A DNA stretch of 64,000 nt from Crotophaga sulcirostris (taxonomy: Eukaryota > Chordata > Aves > Cuculiformes > Crotophagidae). The stretch spans positions 1,096,914-1,160,913 of the forward strand of contig VYZB01000213.1 in the NCBI GenBank assembly GCA_013397455.1. The letters run 5' to 3'. The notes beneath the pieces are model-generated. The model worked only from the letters and a program-made list of their open reading frames with translations, did not search any database and had not been told where the DNA came from. The translations under genes were made by a program, and so were the position numbers. Below are positions 26,401-38,800 of this stretch, piece by piece (the stretch's first letter is position 1; every line of letters begins with the position of its first letter).

Positions 26401-29400
26401 GTTATTTTTATGTATAAACATGCAGATGCATGTGGTCAGATGACTTTTAAATCCCTATCTAACTAATTAGTTTAATCAATATATAGTTTTTATGAGTAGC
26501 ATATTGAAATGAAAGATGGAAGATTATTTGAAATTAAACCAGATACTTCAATAAAAAGAGCAGTATTCTCATTGGATGGATACCATCTCTCTTTCTTCTA
26601 ATCTCATTCAATTTAATGTATTTCTATATAAGCTATAAGATAAAATAACTAATAGAAATGAAAAGGACAACTGCCAAAAGTGAAATCACTTCACTGGAAG
26701 CTTCCTAGCTTAATGATAACATCCAGTTCTAGATAATTAAATCTTATTTTGAAGGAATGTCACTGAATAATATTAGTTTACCTTTAGGTAGTGCTCTTTT
26801 CGTTGAACACAGTAACAAAAATTTATTTGGGCACATTTTGTTTGTCTTAGAAATCGTTCAACATTGTTTAATAAAAATGAAAAGCTCAAACTAGGACATA
26901 ACAGCAATGTAGACTTACCAAGGGAAATCACTAACAAGGGTCAAGCAAAATTTCACCACTGTTCAAACCTGAAAATTTTTTTGGTTCTGAACCTTAATGA
27001 GCTTTAACGCAAAGGGACAGAGGCGAAGTCTACTGTTGTTACAGACAGCCTGAAGCTTAGCTTCCTCATAATTTAGTGATCTTTGTCTCAAAATGAGTTA
27101 GAGTGCTTATATCCCTCCCATACTTGCTGGATGTTTGATGATTCAAAGCTGCCTACCACTTTCCAGTCTGGCCATGTTGGTGGTGAGGTTTTCCTCATTT
27201 GTTTGAGTGTCAGCGTTGTCCTTTGTTTTGAAAGGCTCTTTCCTCACCTCTCATTCATTCTCCCTAGCGTGTTTATAGATAGAATCCACCTTCCAGTATT
27301 TGGTTTCATAAAGAAAACAATCCAAATTCTTTTAAACTCCACAAATACACTTTTCAGTCTCTTTTATCATCCTACCTTACCACTGGATACGGTCCCAGTC
27401 TAAGGTCATGCCTTGAGCACAAGTGATCAGTCTTGACGGACAAGTTATTTTCTTTTGAGACGTTGCAACTACCCTCGTCATGGTTGGATGACTGCAGGAC
27501 CTTTGGTGTTAGGAATGCCTCGTTCTTTCATATCTTCAGTGGAAGTTGCAGTTTGGGACTAAGACTTTCCTGATGTTGACGGCAGTGGCTCTTGATTCCT
27601 CTGGTAATTCAACTCTTGGATTGCTAAGGAAGTGAAATATTCCTTCTAATCAGAGCTTTTTGTTTTTGTGATTTTCCATAGTTTCCTCTTTAACAAGCTA
27701 AAAATTAAGTTTAGTAGTGCTGCGTCTCGCATCAGACAGAACGTTTCAGTGTCTTTCTAGTGAAGCTTTCCATTATGAAGATGCTATTTTGGTCATCGTA
27801 ATGACTTTTTTTTCCTCCCTGAAGTGCTTGACTTTTTGGAAAAGCTGGAGGAGACCTGAATTTATTTTCTTCAGGAATAACTCTTAAGTGACATTTAAGA
27901 TATAAATAATTTAATGTGCTATCTTTTGAACTTGCAATATTTCTTATGATGATACAGTTTTCACGGTTTTGGCTGTGTAGCCTCTTGTCGCCTGCAGATG
28001 CTGTGGTCTGAATTCATCACAGCACTCAAGCACAGCCTTAAGTAAAGCATGTAAGTGTGTTCTTTATATTTGTCTAGACAGTCCTTTGAAGGATGCCTCT
28101 GGGCTGTCTGCATAAACAGTTTCACTGCCCGTAAGGACAGCAAATCCTCAAACATGACCCTAGAGCATATATGCCCAAGCACTCTCACGATGTTAGTGTG
28201 TGGCAAGGTGCTTCCAGATGGGCTATCTGCAGGTGTTGGGCAGTACGCTTATGAAGTCCTGATGTGGCTGGGTAATCAGTGCACCTTTTGGCATACAGTG
28301 GTCCCAGGAGCTTCCAAGACTACACTTCTAAGAGCTGTGCAAGCAATTTTAACTCCAGTAGTGATTTCGACTGGGGTTACTAATTCTTTGAAAGTAGACT
28401 TCAGAGTTTTAAATGTAGACGTGGTTCCCAAGGACTGCAGGATGCTGTGGATTTTAAGAAGTTATTTATTTTTTCACATTTGGTAATGATGAAAAATGTG
28501 GGTTGTTTTTATTATCTCTATGATAACATTTCTGGCACAACTAAGAAGACTCACACTGATTTTCAGTTGGAATTTTGCACTTTCCTCTCATAGGTACCGT
28601 TGAAAATGCCTTATACTGGTTTTGCAGTTGCTACACATGCTGTAAACATTTCTCTGTGAAACCCTGAGAGCTGGCTCAGCTGATGAGCAAACCCAGCACT
28701 TGGGTGTGGTGTCCAGCAAGTAAGAATCTGGATTTTTAGCGCATGCCAAGGGCATTAGCACGCGACAGCAGCTAGGTCTGTGGAGAGGAAGCTTGTGGAG
28801 ACAGATTGTATAAATTATGTGCAGCAGAGAGGTAAAACTGCTGTGCTATGAGTGAGCAGAACCATGTCATCAGAGGTGGAAATTCAGTGAGGCAGTTTGC
28901 TTGGGATCATTCTCCAACACTGGCTTATAGATGTTAAAGGTGAGGTCAGTTACTGACCTGCAGTTGCCCTGTCCTGCAAATAGTAGTGTAGGGATCTGCC
29001 TCTTCCTTGACAGCTCACTATTAATTGTCCCTTGAAAGCCATGTGTCACAGGGACTGTGGTCCCTAATAGTAACTACCTGCTTACCTGTGTCTTTGGTAT
29101 GTCCATGTCCCAGCTGTTTGTCAGAGTGTCACTTAGGTTATGTTCTGCTGCATAAACAGAGGCTATTGTGAAGTCTAAAAAAATCCACACACTGTGTATA
29201 TCAAAATAGTTCTTTTTAGTGGTTTAGTAATACCCCATCAGATTCATTACTTTTCTAGTCAAATGCACAGCTCTCTTCATCGCTGATCTCCATTTCTTAC
29301 TGTTTTCTGGCATAGGATTCCTTTCACTTAGAATTCCTGTGATTCATGAGTTACAGAGTTTTCTGTTGAAGTGCAATATGTCTACAGAGGCAGCTGTGAC

Positions 29401-32400
29401 TGCCACTATGCTTGTGACTTAATCTATGTAAAAAGCCACAACAATCAGTGATTTGGAAGAAATTCCTACCTGCTGTTTGAGTAGGATGGCCATCTGTCTG
29501 GCAAATCCCCATGCGGAAGTCAGATAAGGCTGTGAAGAGCTAGACAACGTTCTGACATCTTTTTATACATCAGCTGTAGTTGCTTATTCCACTTTTTTGT
29601 TTTCTCATCAGGTGCTGTTCAGGTTGGGGTTTGAATCTGCATTCAGCAACTTCTGAATTCTAGTCCCAGCACTGTGTGCAATGCAGGATCATTCTAACTG
29701 AATCACCCTTTCTCTTTTCAGGCCCAAATTTCAGGGGTTCTTAATTGCACCTTAGGAAATGCTCCTGAATTTGAGCACCTTGGTTCACTCCCAAAAATTG
29801 TTAAATATCCAGATTGTTCAGTCAGTTCTGGAAAAACTTTAGACCTTCTGAAAAAGACTGAGACAAATTGACGTTTAATATCAAGTGATGTCTTCTATTT
29901 GAGGATCCTTACATATGTATTCATGACCGGCTGTATAAATGGATTCCAAGATGTAGAAAAAGATAGTGGAAGTGTCAAAGAATTACTTTCTAAAGCTACT
30001 CCTTTTATCTGCTAGAAATTTAATATCTTTATAAATAAACGAGTATTGACAAGTCATCCATTCAGAGCCCACAGTGGAATACAAATGCCTTTTACTCTCT
30101 GATCTGAATCTGAGTATATGTGCATGGCTGTTTGCCTATTGACATCTTCCCATTCACAAATTGTCGTCCGTTTCTGTGGGAGACATTTCATAACTTGATG
30201 TGTGTAAGTTTTGGGGCACTTCTATTAATTTAAAAACTTATGAAATCACACAAGAAGACATGCAGCCAGGAATGGCTGGTTTGCTTTGCTGTGTTCCGTA
30301 GTGCCTATATAATAATAAGAGTTTGACCCACGTGAGGCTTAACAGTTAACTCTGAAGATATGTTCAAAGACAACTATATGAAACTAGTAAAAGATGTCTT
30401 CTGCAGCTCTGTTGTATGCTCTTTTGTGCATAGTACACAGCATGCTGCACTGGACTTCTTTACTGGAGCAGCAGCCATAATAAACCAAATAAACACAACC
30501 TTGTGTAGATGAATGGTATCTCCTGCAACCAAAGGTTAAAGTGTCATCCAATGATTTATCCTTCCTAGTGGATTTGCTGGATTGCTGTGATAGGGACATA
30601 ATTTACTACCTTTTGTACATCAGAGGTTGTGTTCTCAAAATGGTGTTTGGGGATTTATGATATTGAACAGGGTGAATTACATGTCAAATTCTAACCAACT
30701 TGTTTGACATTTAGTCAGTGCTGACGGGAACTAGGCATTTAGCAAGATGAGGCTTTTGTAGTACAGTCTTACAATAGGATTGTTTTATTTCAAGACTGTT
30801 GTTAATCAAATGTTTCTGGATAAAATCTGTGAAATAGGTTGTTGTGCTGTGGCCAGCCAAATGTTAGTGGTGTATGTTGTAGCTGTCATCCTGTCTGTTG
30901 GTTATTCTTAAGGTGTTGCCTCCTTGATGGAAAATATTTCATCTCATGATACACTAAGCTGTCACAGTTGAAGGCATGTGGCACCTTGGTGTTAAGACCC
31001 CCTGGGATGGGAGGCCTGTCAGTATTTGAGAGAAGCAAGTGACTTCTTCTGACTTCATTATTCCCACAGCTCTGTACCATTCGCAGAACTAAGGAGGTTG
31101 CTTTGCACATGCACCTTTTCACTGTATATTCCTACCTGGAAACATTTTTTTTATAGTTTTCTTCCTACAATTCCTGCCTTCCTTATCTGACAGTTCTTGA
31201 TTGGTTAATATAGCTTATGCGGTTTTTTTTTTTTCTTGGCCGTTTTCTTATGTGTACTGTATGACCTTAAATCAACATGCTCCTGAAGGGACAAAATATG
31301 TCTGTTTTCATGGAGTGCCCCATCTAACCATTTGATTGCCTCCTTTTGAGCCTCAGATCCCACTGACACACACCTAAAGCTACTTTTACTGCATTCACAC
31401 AGGAGGAGGAGATGTAGATGCGAAACATGTCTTTGTTTGTATCTGTACTGTCAAGCCAGAGACTGGAACTGCTGCTGCTGTGAGGAATCTCGTTTTGATC
31501 AAAGTCAGTACTATGGCTGCCTCGAGTGGACCACCTGTTGAATAAAATCCAAATGAAAGCCATTCATTTAATAACCCTGTATGCCTAAACAGTGAGAAGA
31601 TTTGGGCGTTACCCATGAAAATAAAAGAGGACATGTGTCAATTTACATGTCTATTTATGCCACTTCCTTCCTTGCTCAGTACTGCAACGGCAGGCAGCAC
31701 AGGAGACGGCAGTAGCTTATTGCATTGTTTGAGTGTATGATCAACCAGGCAAAAAAAACCGAGGACACACAATGAATTTGGCAATGGTATTCCAGGGCAG
31801 AGTAGCTGCCCTCTTCAAACTGCTAAACCCTCTGGCATATTCTCTGGACTTAAAAATTGAAAATGCAGATGAGAATCTTTCCTAGTGAATTGTCTGCTCC
31901 TTGTTTTTTTCAGTAAGAAAAAAGAAAAGTCATTGCTTCAATACAGATATGCTATCCTCACACTTAATCTCCCAGAAGGCCTCTGCCTGTGTGATAAGAA
32001 TTACTGTCATAGATATTGCATAACAGTTTATGCATAATGCTTAATGCATGCTCAGTTTTATGAAATATGAATAATATTGGAGACATTTTGAATAGTAGTT
32101 TAGATTTACACTTTCTTTTTAAGGTGGAAAGGAGGGCTATTTCCAGTGATCTTCAATGGCAATGGAAGAATTGAGGTGATTAGTATTACAAATGAATAGA
32201 ATCCATAGAAGCGGAAAAGAGAAAAATCTATTGCATAGATGAGTTATGGGCAAATCATAAAGGTTCAAAGCATTTCTGCCACAAATACCACAGCTGTCTC
32301 AGCATGCTTCCTCACCGCTCTGTCCAGGGTGTTTGCTGCTTCATGTGAAAGGTTGGAACTGAAGTGAGAGGACACTGTTTTGAAGAACATTTCTTCTTAT

Positions 32401-32514
32401 TTAAGGTTCATTATTAAAATGAAAGCATTCAGCATAAAAAAAAAAGATTTGATCTGTGTGCAACTTCTGTTAAGAGTCAACTCACATTGTATGTATTTGT
32501 TTTGTGACACACAG

Positions 32515-32625
32515 GACAGTTTCCCAGCTCGGTTTGGAGGAATACATTTCGTCAATCAGCCGTGGTATATCCATGCTCTCTACACAGTTATACGGCCCTT
32601 TTTAAAGGAGAAGACACGAAAAAGG
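32515..32625 (+). CDS. CLVS2: clavesin-2 coding exon (CRAL-TRIO, about residues 189-225)
   Basis: This 111-nt exon encodes 37 residues from [20 protein letters not shown] to FLKEKTRKR. It is the part of the CRAL-TRIO fold where the [11 protein letters not shown] strand leads into the helix over the lipid pocket. The basic run KEKTRKR at its end lies in a region that in this family contributes to phosphoinositide contact (inference). The acceptor is GACACACAG and the donor GTATTT, which is unusually poor at positions +4 to +6. Both ends are phase 0, so skipping it would delete 37 residues without a frameshift. As I recall CLVS1, it has V where this copy has I in FGGIHFV and differs in VIRPFLKE, which supports CLVS2. 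Confidence 0.95.
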
Positions 32626-34548
32626 GTATTTTTCTGCTTAATTGTCCTTTACCTGGTGGTTGTACTCAGCAGATGTATTATACTACAATAAAGTAGATAT
32701 ACACAATGTACTAGCTTGCTATTGGTGGAAAGTATTTAAATATATATGGCATTGCAAAGAGTATCTTTAACTGTTTGAGAAACTTGTACAGCATTACCCT
32801 TTAACGTCACAGTCAAACAAATAAACTTAAGTTTATTTTAAATTGTAAGCACACGCTTGCCAACATTACAGTTTCTATTAAGATTCTATTCAATTCCATT
32901 CTGTTCTATTTCTGATAAAATTACATTTGTGTCTTTCTTTTAAGAACAGAGGTATGAGTATGAAGGCCTTTCCTAGTGTGATTTTCTTGACATTTGCATG
33001 AACTAAAATACACAGCTGGTATATAGTAGTTTGCAAATCCTGATTTGAATGAAAGCCAGTGAATGGAAATTTGTGTACCTGCATCTGTGCATGAGCACAA
33101 GCAGTCTCTGAGGCTGTTGCTGAATTTGCAGCATTTGCATCGGTGCAATTAAATTTGGGCTTGATGGTGACAGCACATAGAATGATATTATTTCTGTAAC
33201 AGGAAATTTGTCATCCAGGAAAACACAATCAGCATCATGTACAAAGACACTAAAAAGGATCTGATGGTCCTTTTTTCTTTTTAATGGTATCAGCTCTCTA
33301 AGCAACTCTGTATTTTCTTTCCTCAAACAGAGTTTACAAGGCCACAATGATCCTTGCTGTTTAGCTGTTTTTTACTGACAGATTATGCTTGAGAGGCCCT
33401 TGATATTCACAGATTTTGAACTATAGATCACAAAGCCTTTTATGTAATATCAGTTACAAATATGCAAATGAAAATTCATTTTGCAGGATTCAGTTGCACT
33501 CCATTGACTACAGTTCCAACAAAGAACATTGTAGTGCCAGACATGTTTGAGGCCTTTTTAAGTCAGGTGCTGCATATGCAATACAGCTCATGGATGTGTT
33601 ACAACATTAAAAATAAGTGACAAAGCTGTTGGAACATTGGTGCTTATCAGTTGACATCTAAATTTTTATTTAGACACCTGAATCAGTGGTATATATTGTC
33701 AGAAATGCTGACTTTTTATAACTGTTGTTGTCAAGACTGAATACCTGTAAGAAATAGTCAGGTGGCTAAATATCGATTTAGAGTCCAAAATTTATTGTCA
33801 AAATGTGAAAGTTATGCCCAGCACATAAAATTTAAAATCAGCCTTAAAAAGACCCATAAGAAGCAGAACAAATGATTGTAAAAAAAACAAACCCAAAACC
33901 AAAAGAATTGTCACCTGAGTTTTATCAAGCTCATTATTTATCTGTTGTGTTTATCCTGTAGTATTTTGTGCTTTTTAATATGTCTGGTAGATTTACAGCC
34001 GGTGGCTATATTCAGATAAATGTAGTACTAGGTGTGTATAAAAACAATTGCTAAGAAGTGAAACATTCAGTTAGAAAGGCACCATAAAACTAATTACTTT
34101 TGCCATTAATGTTCTAATGTTTTTCTTTCACACAAGGATAAATTCCTTTCTGAGATTGAAGAACATTACTGGTTTTGTTATTAAGCTTCTTGTTTCTGCA
34201 GCTGGCTGGAATATTGCTGAAATAAGCAATACAAGGCAAACATATATTTGATCTTTTTGACTTTCTGTCTTTTGAATTTAACTCTGGTTAAAAAGGTGAA
34301 CTTGTTTTTACAAGCACTTACTCCTAGTCCCAAAGAGTGAATCCTAGCCCATCCATCTTATCTGCTAGTCTAGAAATAGCTGCTGTGAGCTGTCTGTGTA
34401 GCCATACCCAAAAGCAGACATTTCCTCCAGTGGAAGGTCTGCAGCTCCCTAGTATCTGTGAGAAAATGCTGTCCAAACCCAGAGTTGCTCTGTTTCTAGG
34501 GTTCATCAGTCACACAGTTTAGAACTCTTGAGGAGAAACAATAAGGTT

Positions 34549-34606
34549 AAATATAAACATAAATATAAATATTCATATACATTATATTAATATACATATA
34601 TATAAA
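34549..34606. repeat. AT-rich low-complexity tract
   Basis: This is an almost pure A/T stretch built on TATAAA, ATAT and CATATA units. It is a simple-sequence tract about 120 bp before the CR1 insertion and may be length-polymorphic. Confidence 0.6.
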
Positions 34607-34729
34607 GGTAAAGCATATCTGAAAATAAATCAGTCTACCAAAACCCTAATGGAAAAAATCACAAGGAGTCTATCAACTATCCCCTCACTGTTGACACAGA
34701 AATAATTTTACTGTTGTTACTTTTGCCTA

Positions 34730-35053
34730 CAGGAAAAATGAAGAGGGGCTCTTTATCAGGGAGTGCAGACATAGGATGAGGGGTAGCAGTTTTAAGCTGA
34801 AAGAGCAGAGATTTGGATTAGATATTGAGAAGAATTTTTTTGCTGTGAGGATGGTGAGGCACTGGCACAGGTTGCCCAGAGAAGTTGTGAATGCCCCCTC
34901 CCTGGAGGTGTTCAAGGCCAAGCTGGATGAGGCTTTCAACAACCTGATCTAGTGGGAAGTGTCCCTGCCTATGGCAGGAGGGGTTGGAACTAGATGATCT
35001 TTAAGGTCTCTTCCAGCTCAAACCATTATATGATTCTATGACTCTATGATATA
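34730..35053 (+). mobile_element. CR1 LINE 3' end (sense, 5'-truncated)
   Basis: This is a textbook avian CR1 3' region: an AGGAAAAATGAAGAGGGGCT start, an AGGATGAGGGGTAGCAGTTT block, GTGAGGATGGTGAGGCACTG, CACAGGTTGCCCAGAGAAG, a CCCTGGAGGTGTTCAAGGCC block, CCTATGGCAGGAGGGGTTGG, then ACTAGATGATCTTTAAGGTC and the terminal repeat TATGATTCTATGACTCTATG. It is 5'-truncated, as most CR1 copies are. It shows moderate divergence and no coding capacity. It sits in sense orientation inside the CLVS2 intron and ends about 530 bp before the next coding exon. Confidence 0.93.
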
Positions 35054-35583
35054 TTGTCAAATATGGATGGTAGTTACTGGTACCACTGTATTAAGGAAGA
35101 AAATATTTCCAGTGGAGTTTTTATTACATTATACTATTTATCTTATTTATAGGACTCGTGTCTGGATACTGAAAGTCAATATATATATTCCTTAATGTAT
35201 ACACTGAATATTATTTTTATTCATGTTCTTACTTTATTCACTTAATTTAATTCACACGGTTAGGGAAAGCAAATAACAAAAGATAGGCAGTCTGTTTGTC
35301 TAATAGTCAGTCTGTCTAATTACCCAACATCAGTTCTTGCTCTCCTTAGGCCCCTTGCCCTGCAAACATTTAAGTAATTTATACTGTAATCACTTTGTAG
35401 GTTTATGAACATGCTCTGGCCATGGTTAAGGCATAGGCAGTGTGTGTTTTGGTGACCATCTCTGTTAGCCCAACATATCCAGAATATTGGAACTGTACAG
35501 TGTCCTCTAATAATGATGATGTAATATGAACTTTGACGATTTTTGTGATACTGCTTTGTTTTTACCTGTGTGTGTATATACAG

Positions 35584-35804
35584 ATATTCCTGCACGGTAA
35601 TAACCTCAACAGCCTGCATCAGTTAATACACCCAGAGATCCTACCTTCAGAATTTGGAGGAATGTTGCCCCCCTATGACATGGGGACGTGGGCAAGAACG
35701 CTGCTTGACCATGAGTACGATGATGACAGTGAATGCAATGCAGACTCCTACAATGCTCCTGCAAAAGATATGGAGAAGGACCTCTCTCCCAAATCTATGA
35801 AAAG
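35584..35804 (+). CDS. CLVS2: clavesin-2 coding exon (end of CRAL-TRIO plus acidic tail, about residues 226-298)
   Basis: This 221-nt exon encodes 73 residues plus two bases of a split Arg codon. It starts [20 protein letters not shown] and contains the family motif LPSEFGG, then [13 protein letters not shown], which closes the CRAL-TRIO domain. The tail DHEYDDDSE is acidic and is followed by a less conserved linker and SPKSMK. The acidic DHEYDDDSE tail is the clearest sign that this is CLVS2 rather than CLVS1. Compared with the human sequence as I remember it, the linker after DDDSE carries several substitutions (for example CNAD for YNVD), while the domain core is unchanged. Acceptor TATATACAG, donor GTGGGT, phase 0 in, 2 out. 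If the donor were not used, the frame would continue to a stop near 35874. Confidence 0.95.
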
Positions 35805-38800
35805 GTGGGTTAAAAGTACTGTGGTCTTCTACTGTTGCTGTGAAGTTAACATTTGCCTTCCTTTTCTTTCATGAAGCTGCAGGTAGTTCCCTCAGTTTAT
35901 TGTGTAGGAGGAGCTTTTTTTTCCTTTCTTATGAAGACCACTGTTGATTATCCAATATCCCACTCAAGCCTACAGTAATTATTAGAGAGACAGTGCAAGC
36001 ACAGGGTAAGTGGGGGCCAATTATCCATCTGGCTGGTGATGATAGCTCTTACCTTCCTCCCTTTCATAGCCCAGTGCCTGGTATCCACCAGCCTGCAGGT
36101 GCCAGGACATTTACAACACCTGAGCTGTCTGTCACAGTGACTGCGCACAACATGAGAAAAAGTAATGAGGAGAATCAGGGCAGAAATCAGTGCTAGTCAT
36201 TGTACTGGAGTATGGCAAACATCCTGGAGTTCTGATATTCATCTCTTTGAAGGAGAGGGTCCAATCTTGCTAGGGCAATATAAGAGAAAGGGGAAATGAT
36301 TACAGCAGGGTAATAGAAAAGGTTGAGCAGGGCAGCAAAAGTCAGAGGGCAGCTCATAAGGGGTAGGCCTAGAAATGAATCTGAAAAGAACAAGCAGGGC
36401 AGAAAACAATATATAAAGTCATTAAAAATAAGTCAGCATATGTGAAGCTGAGAATTCAGTTTCAAGAGATGGCATCTGATGCAAAAGGGAGAGTCACTCT
36501 GGAAGCAGATCAAACAGGATAAAATATTTTCAGACTCCTTAGCCAGGAAGATGGCTGGAACATGTTCTGTAGATTGGGGAGGACAGTGTGCTTTGCAAAG
36601 GAGCTATTTTTGGGGAAATAGTGAGGAGACAACAGGAGATTGCCATAGGAATTAAAATAATTAAAAAAAAAAGTAGTGAAGTTTAAGAATTTTGCATTGA
36701 GAAAAATCTACAGTGCATTGGAAGAGGCAAATAGCAAGAGACTGTATAGGAATGAACTAGGATAAGGAGATGTTAAAAAAGGCCCTGAAGCCATGTTACA
36801 AAGATGCAATTAACATGACTACTGAAGAAAATGGGACAAGGAAGGGAAAGGGGAAAAGTGAACAATATATATATATGATTTGCACATAGTACAATAATAG
36901 TAAAATAGAGAAGCTGTCTTGATGCGAAGTGTAGGATTTAGGAGATGAAATGCACAAGTCTTACTGTTGCAGAATGAAGTCATGAGAGTAAATAGCTTCA
37001 TCCAAGAATAAAAAAAAACATGAGAAGACCTGTGACAAGACTCTTTGGAGCAGACTTTGCCAGACTATTCTGGGCAAGCACATTAATAAATGGAAAAGCA
37101 GTGGATTGACCAGATTCTTCAATCTTTTTCAAAGAATGCTTTCTCACACTTATGTATTTTATTCTAATTTATCTTGTGCTTGAAAAATCCTTCATGCAGA
37201 GTTATGCTTCAGTGTGAACTTCAAATTGACATTCTTTCAGTTTGGGTTAGCTGACACAGTAGGAGACATACTGCAGAATATAATCATGTTGGAATTTGTA
37301 TCTACATAAAATGGAACTGAAATATCCTCCCCTTCTTTGCATTCTTTTTTAGTTAGCATGTCTGTAGCGCCTGCTGGAATCCTCCTTCTCTGCTATTGGA
37401 TGTAAAATATATTAAGAAGACCTGTTGTGCTAGTAACAAGTAGAAGGAAATGTTAGAAAGATGGACAGAAAGTTCCCAGACTTTGATATATTAAGTGCAC
37501 AGACTGTGCACAAACAGAAGAGTTAAGTTAAAACAGATAAACTCTATTTCATTAAAAATTAAATTTGACTCGAATTTGACACCTATTGGATTTTTTCCTT
37601 AGTTTAAAACCATACTCAGTGTGATATGCTAGTGCAGATGAAGGTTTTTAACATATTAAAAAATATGACAGTAAATCAATGAAAAGTGCTTAACTTCATA
37701 GAACAAATTTCACAAGCAGCTAGAAGATCTCCAACAACTATCTTGTTTAATTTGACTTGCCATTTTAAAATTATTTTATTATTCTGGAAAAATACCCTTC
37801 CTAAATTAAAACCTTGCTAAGAATTAATTTCTTAGTTACTAATTTTTGCCCCTGTATGAACCAGAGATGTTCCTCCTGATTTTCTTGAACTTTTGGTGTG
37901 TCCATCCATAGCTCTCATGGATGAAGCACCCAGCTGGAGCTGCAGGGTCCTGCATCCTGTTTCCAAGTAACCTACAGGGCAGATGTCTGTGTTGATCATC
38001 TTTGCATAGTATCTGTGTGTAGCTTTGGTTCCTTACCTCTACAATGGGGCTTTGTAGTACAACTCTGTCCTACTGTGTTTTGTGATAATTTATTCAGTAA
38101 CGTCTATGAAGTTATTTGCAAGGTATAGAAAGAAGGTGCTATAGATTTAAACTAATGTTTTTCCTTTTGTGCACCTTCAGTCATTGATTGCTACTGAATG
38201 GGATGAAACATGACAGTAAATGTTGATTTAAAACTGAATGAAAACCATTTATCCTTCTTCAAGGCAATTAGGCTCTTAAGCTTACAAGCCATATATCAGC
38301 GTTCGTGCAGTTTCATTTTCACATCTGTGGTGGCATCAGGGAGTTTGGAGGCTCTGAGAATTTGTGGCCAGAACTGCCTCACTGGAAATTTGAGACCAGG
38401 TTTTCAGTTCCCTGGATGAAAACTGGAAACCTTGGTTACTCAGACACTGGCAACCTAGGAGAAGACTCAGTCTCCTATTAGTACTTACATTCAGTTGAGA
38501 ATCTTTTGAAATTAGTATGCTTCCACAATGTTTTTTATCTTGATGAACTGCATTTTTGGGGAGTACAACTTCCTATCAGCATGTTTTCAATCACTTTGTC
38601 TTGGCATGGTACCTTGTGAAGATTTTAAAAAAAGCACTTTTAATTCAGTGGTTTAGTTTTCTGCCTAAGGAACTGACCAGCACTCTAGATGAGGGTGATT
38701 GTACAGCTTTAATTAAAAATTTTTAATTATGTTTATCACAAGAGACACCATCAGATTTTTAAAGCTAATTTTCTTGATTTTAGCATTAGTAAGAGAATGT

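Larger units (their letters stand above)
2598..32514 (+). other. CLVS2: CLVS2 intron of about 29.9 kb
   Basis: This intron lies between two phase-0 coding boundaries and runs from donor GTAACA to acceptor ACACAG. It is AT-rich, with many poly-T and poly-A runs. Recognisable content is limited to two antisense CR1 relics (about 9461-9715 and 23232-23475) and small tandem duplications (10250-10294, 15769-15788, 18066-18091). The longest open frames inside (minus 19332-19808, plus 28055-28486) show no recognisable protein family and are treated as chance. Everything else is unannotated intronic DNA in which I see no RNA gene or exon. Confidence 0.85.
32626..35583 (+). other. CLVS2: CLVS2 intron of 2,958 bp
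   Basis: The intron runs from GTATTT at 32626 to the acceptor TATATACAG ending at 35583. It holds an AT-rich simple-sequence patch (34549-34606) and a sense-oriented CR1 3' end (34730-35053). The rest is AT-rich with no recognisable gene. The acceptor is preceded by an alternating TGTGTGTATATA tract rather than a long pyrimidine run. Confidence 0.85.
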
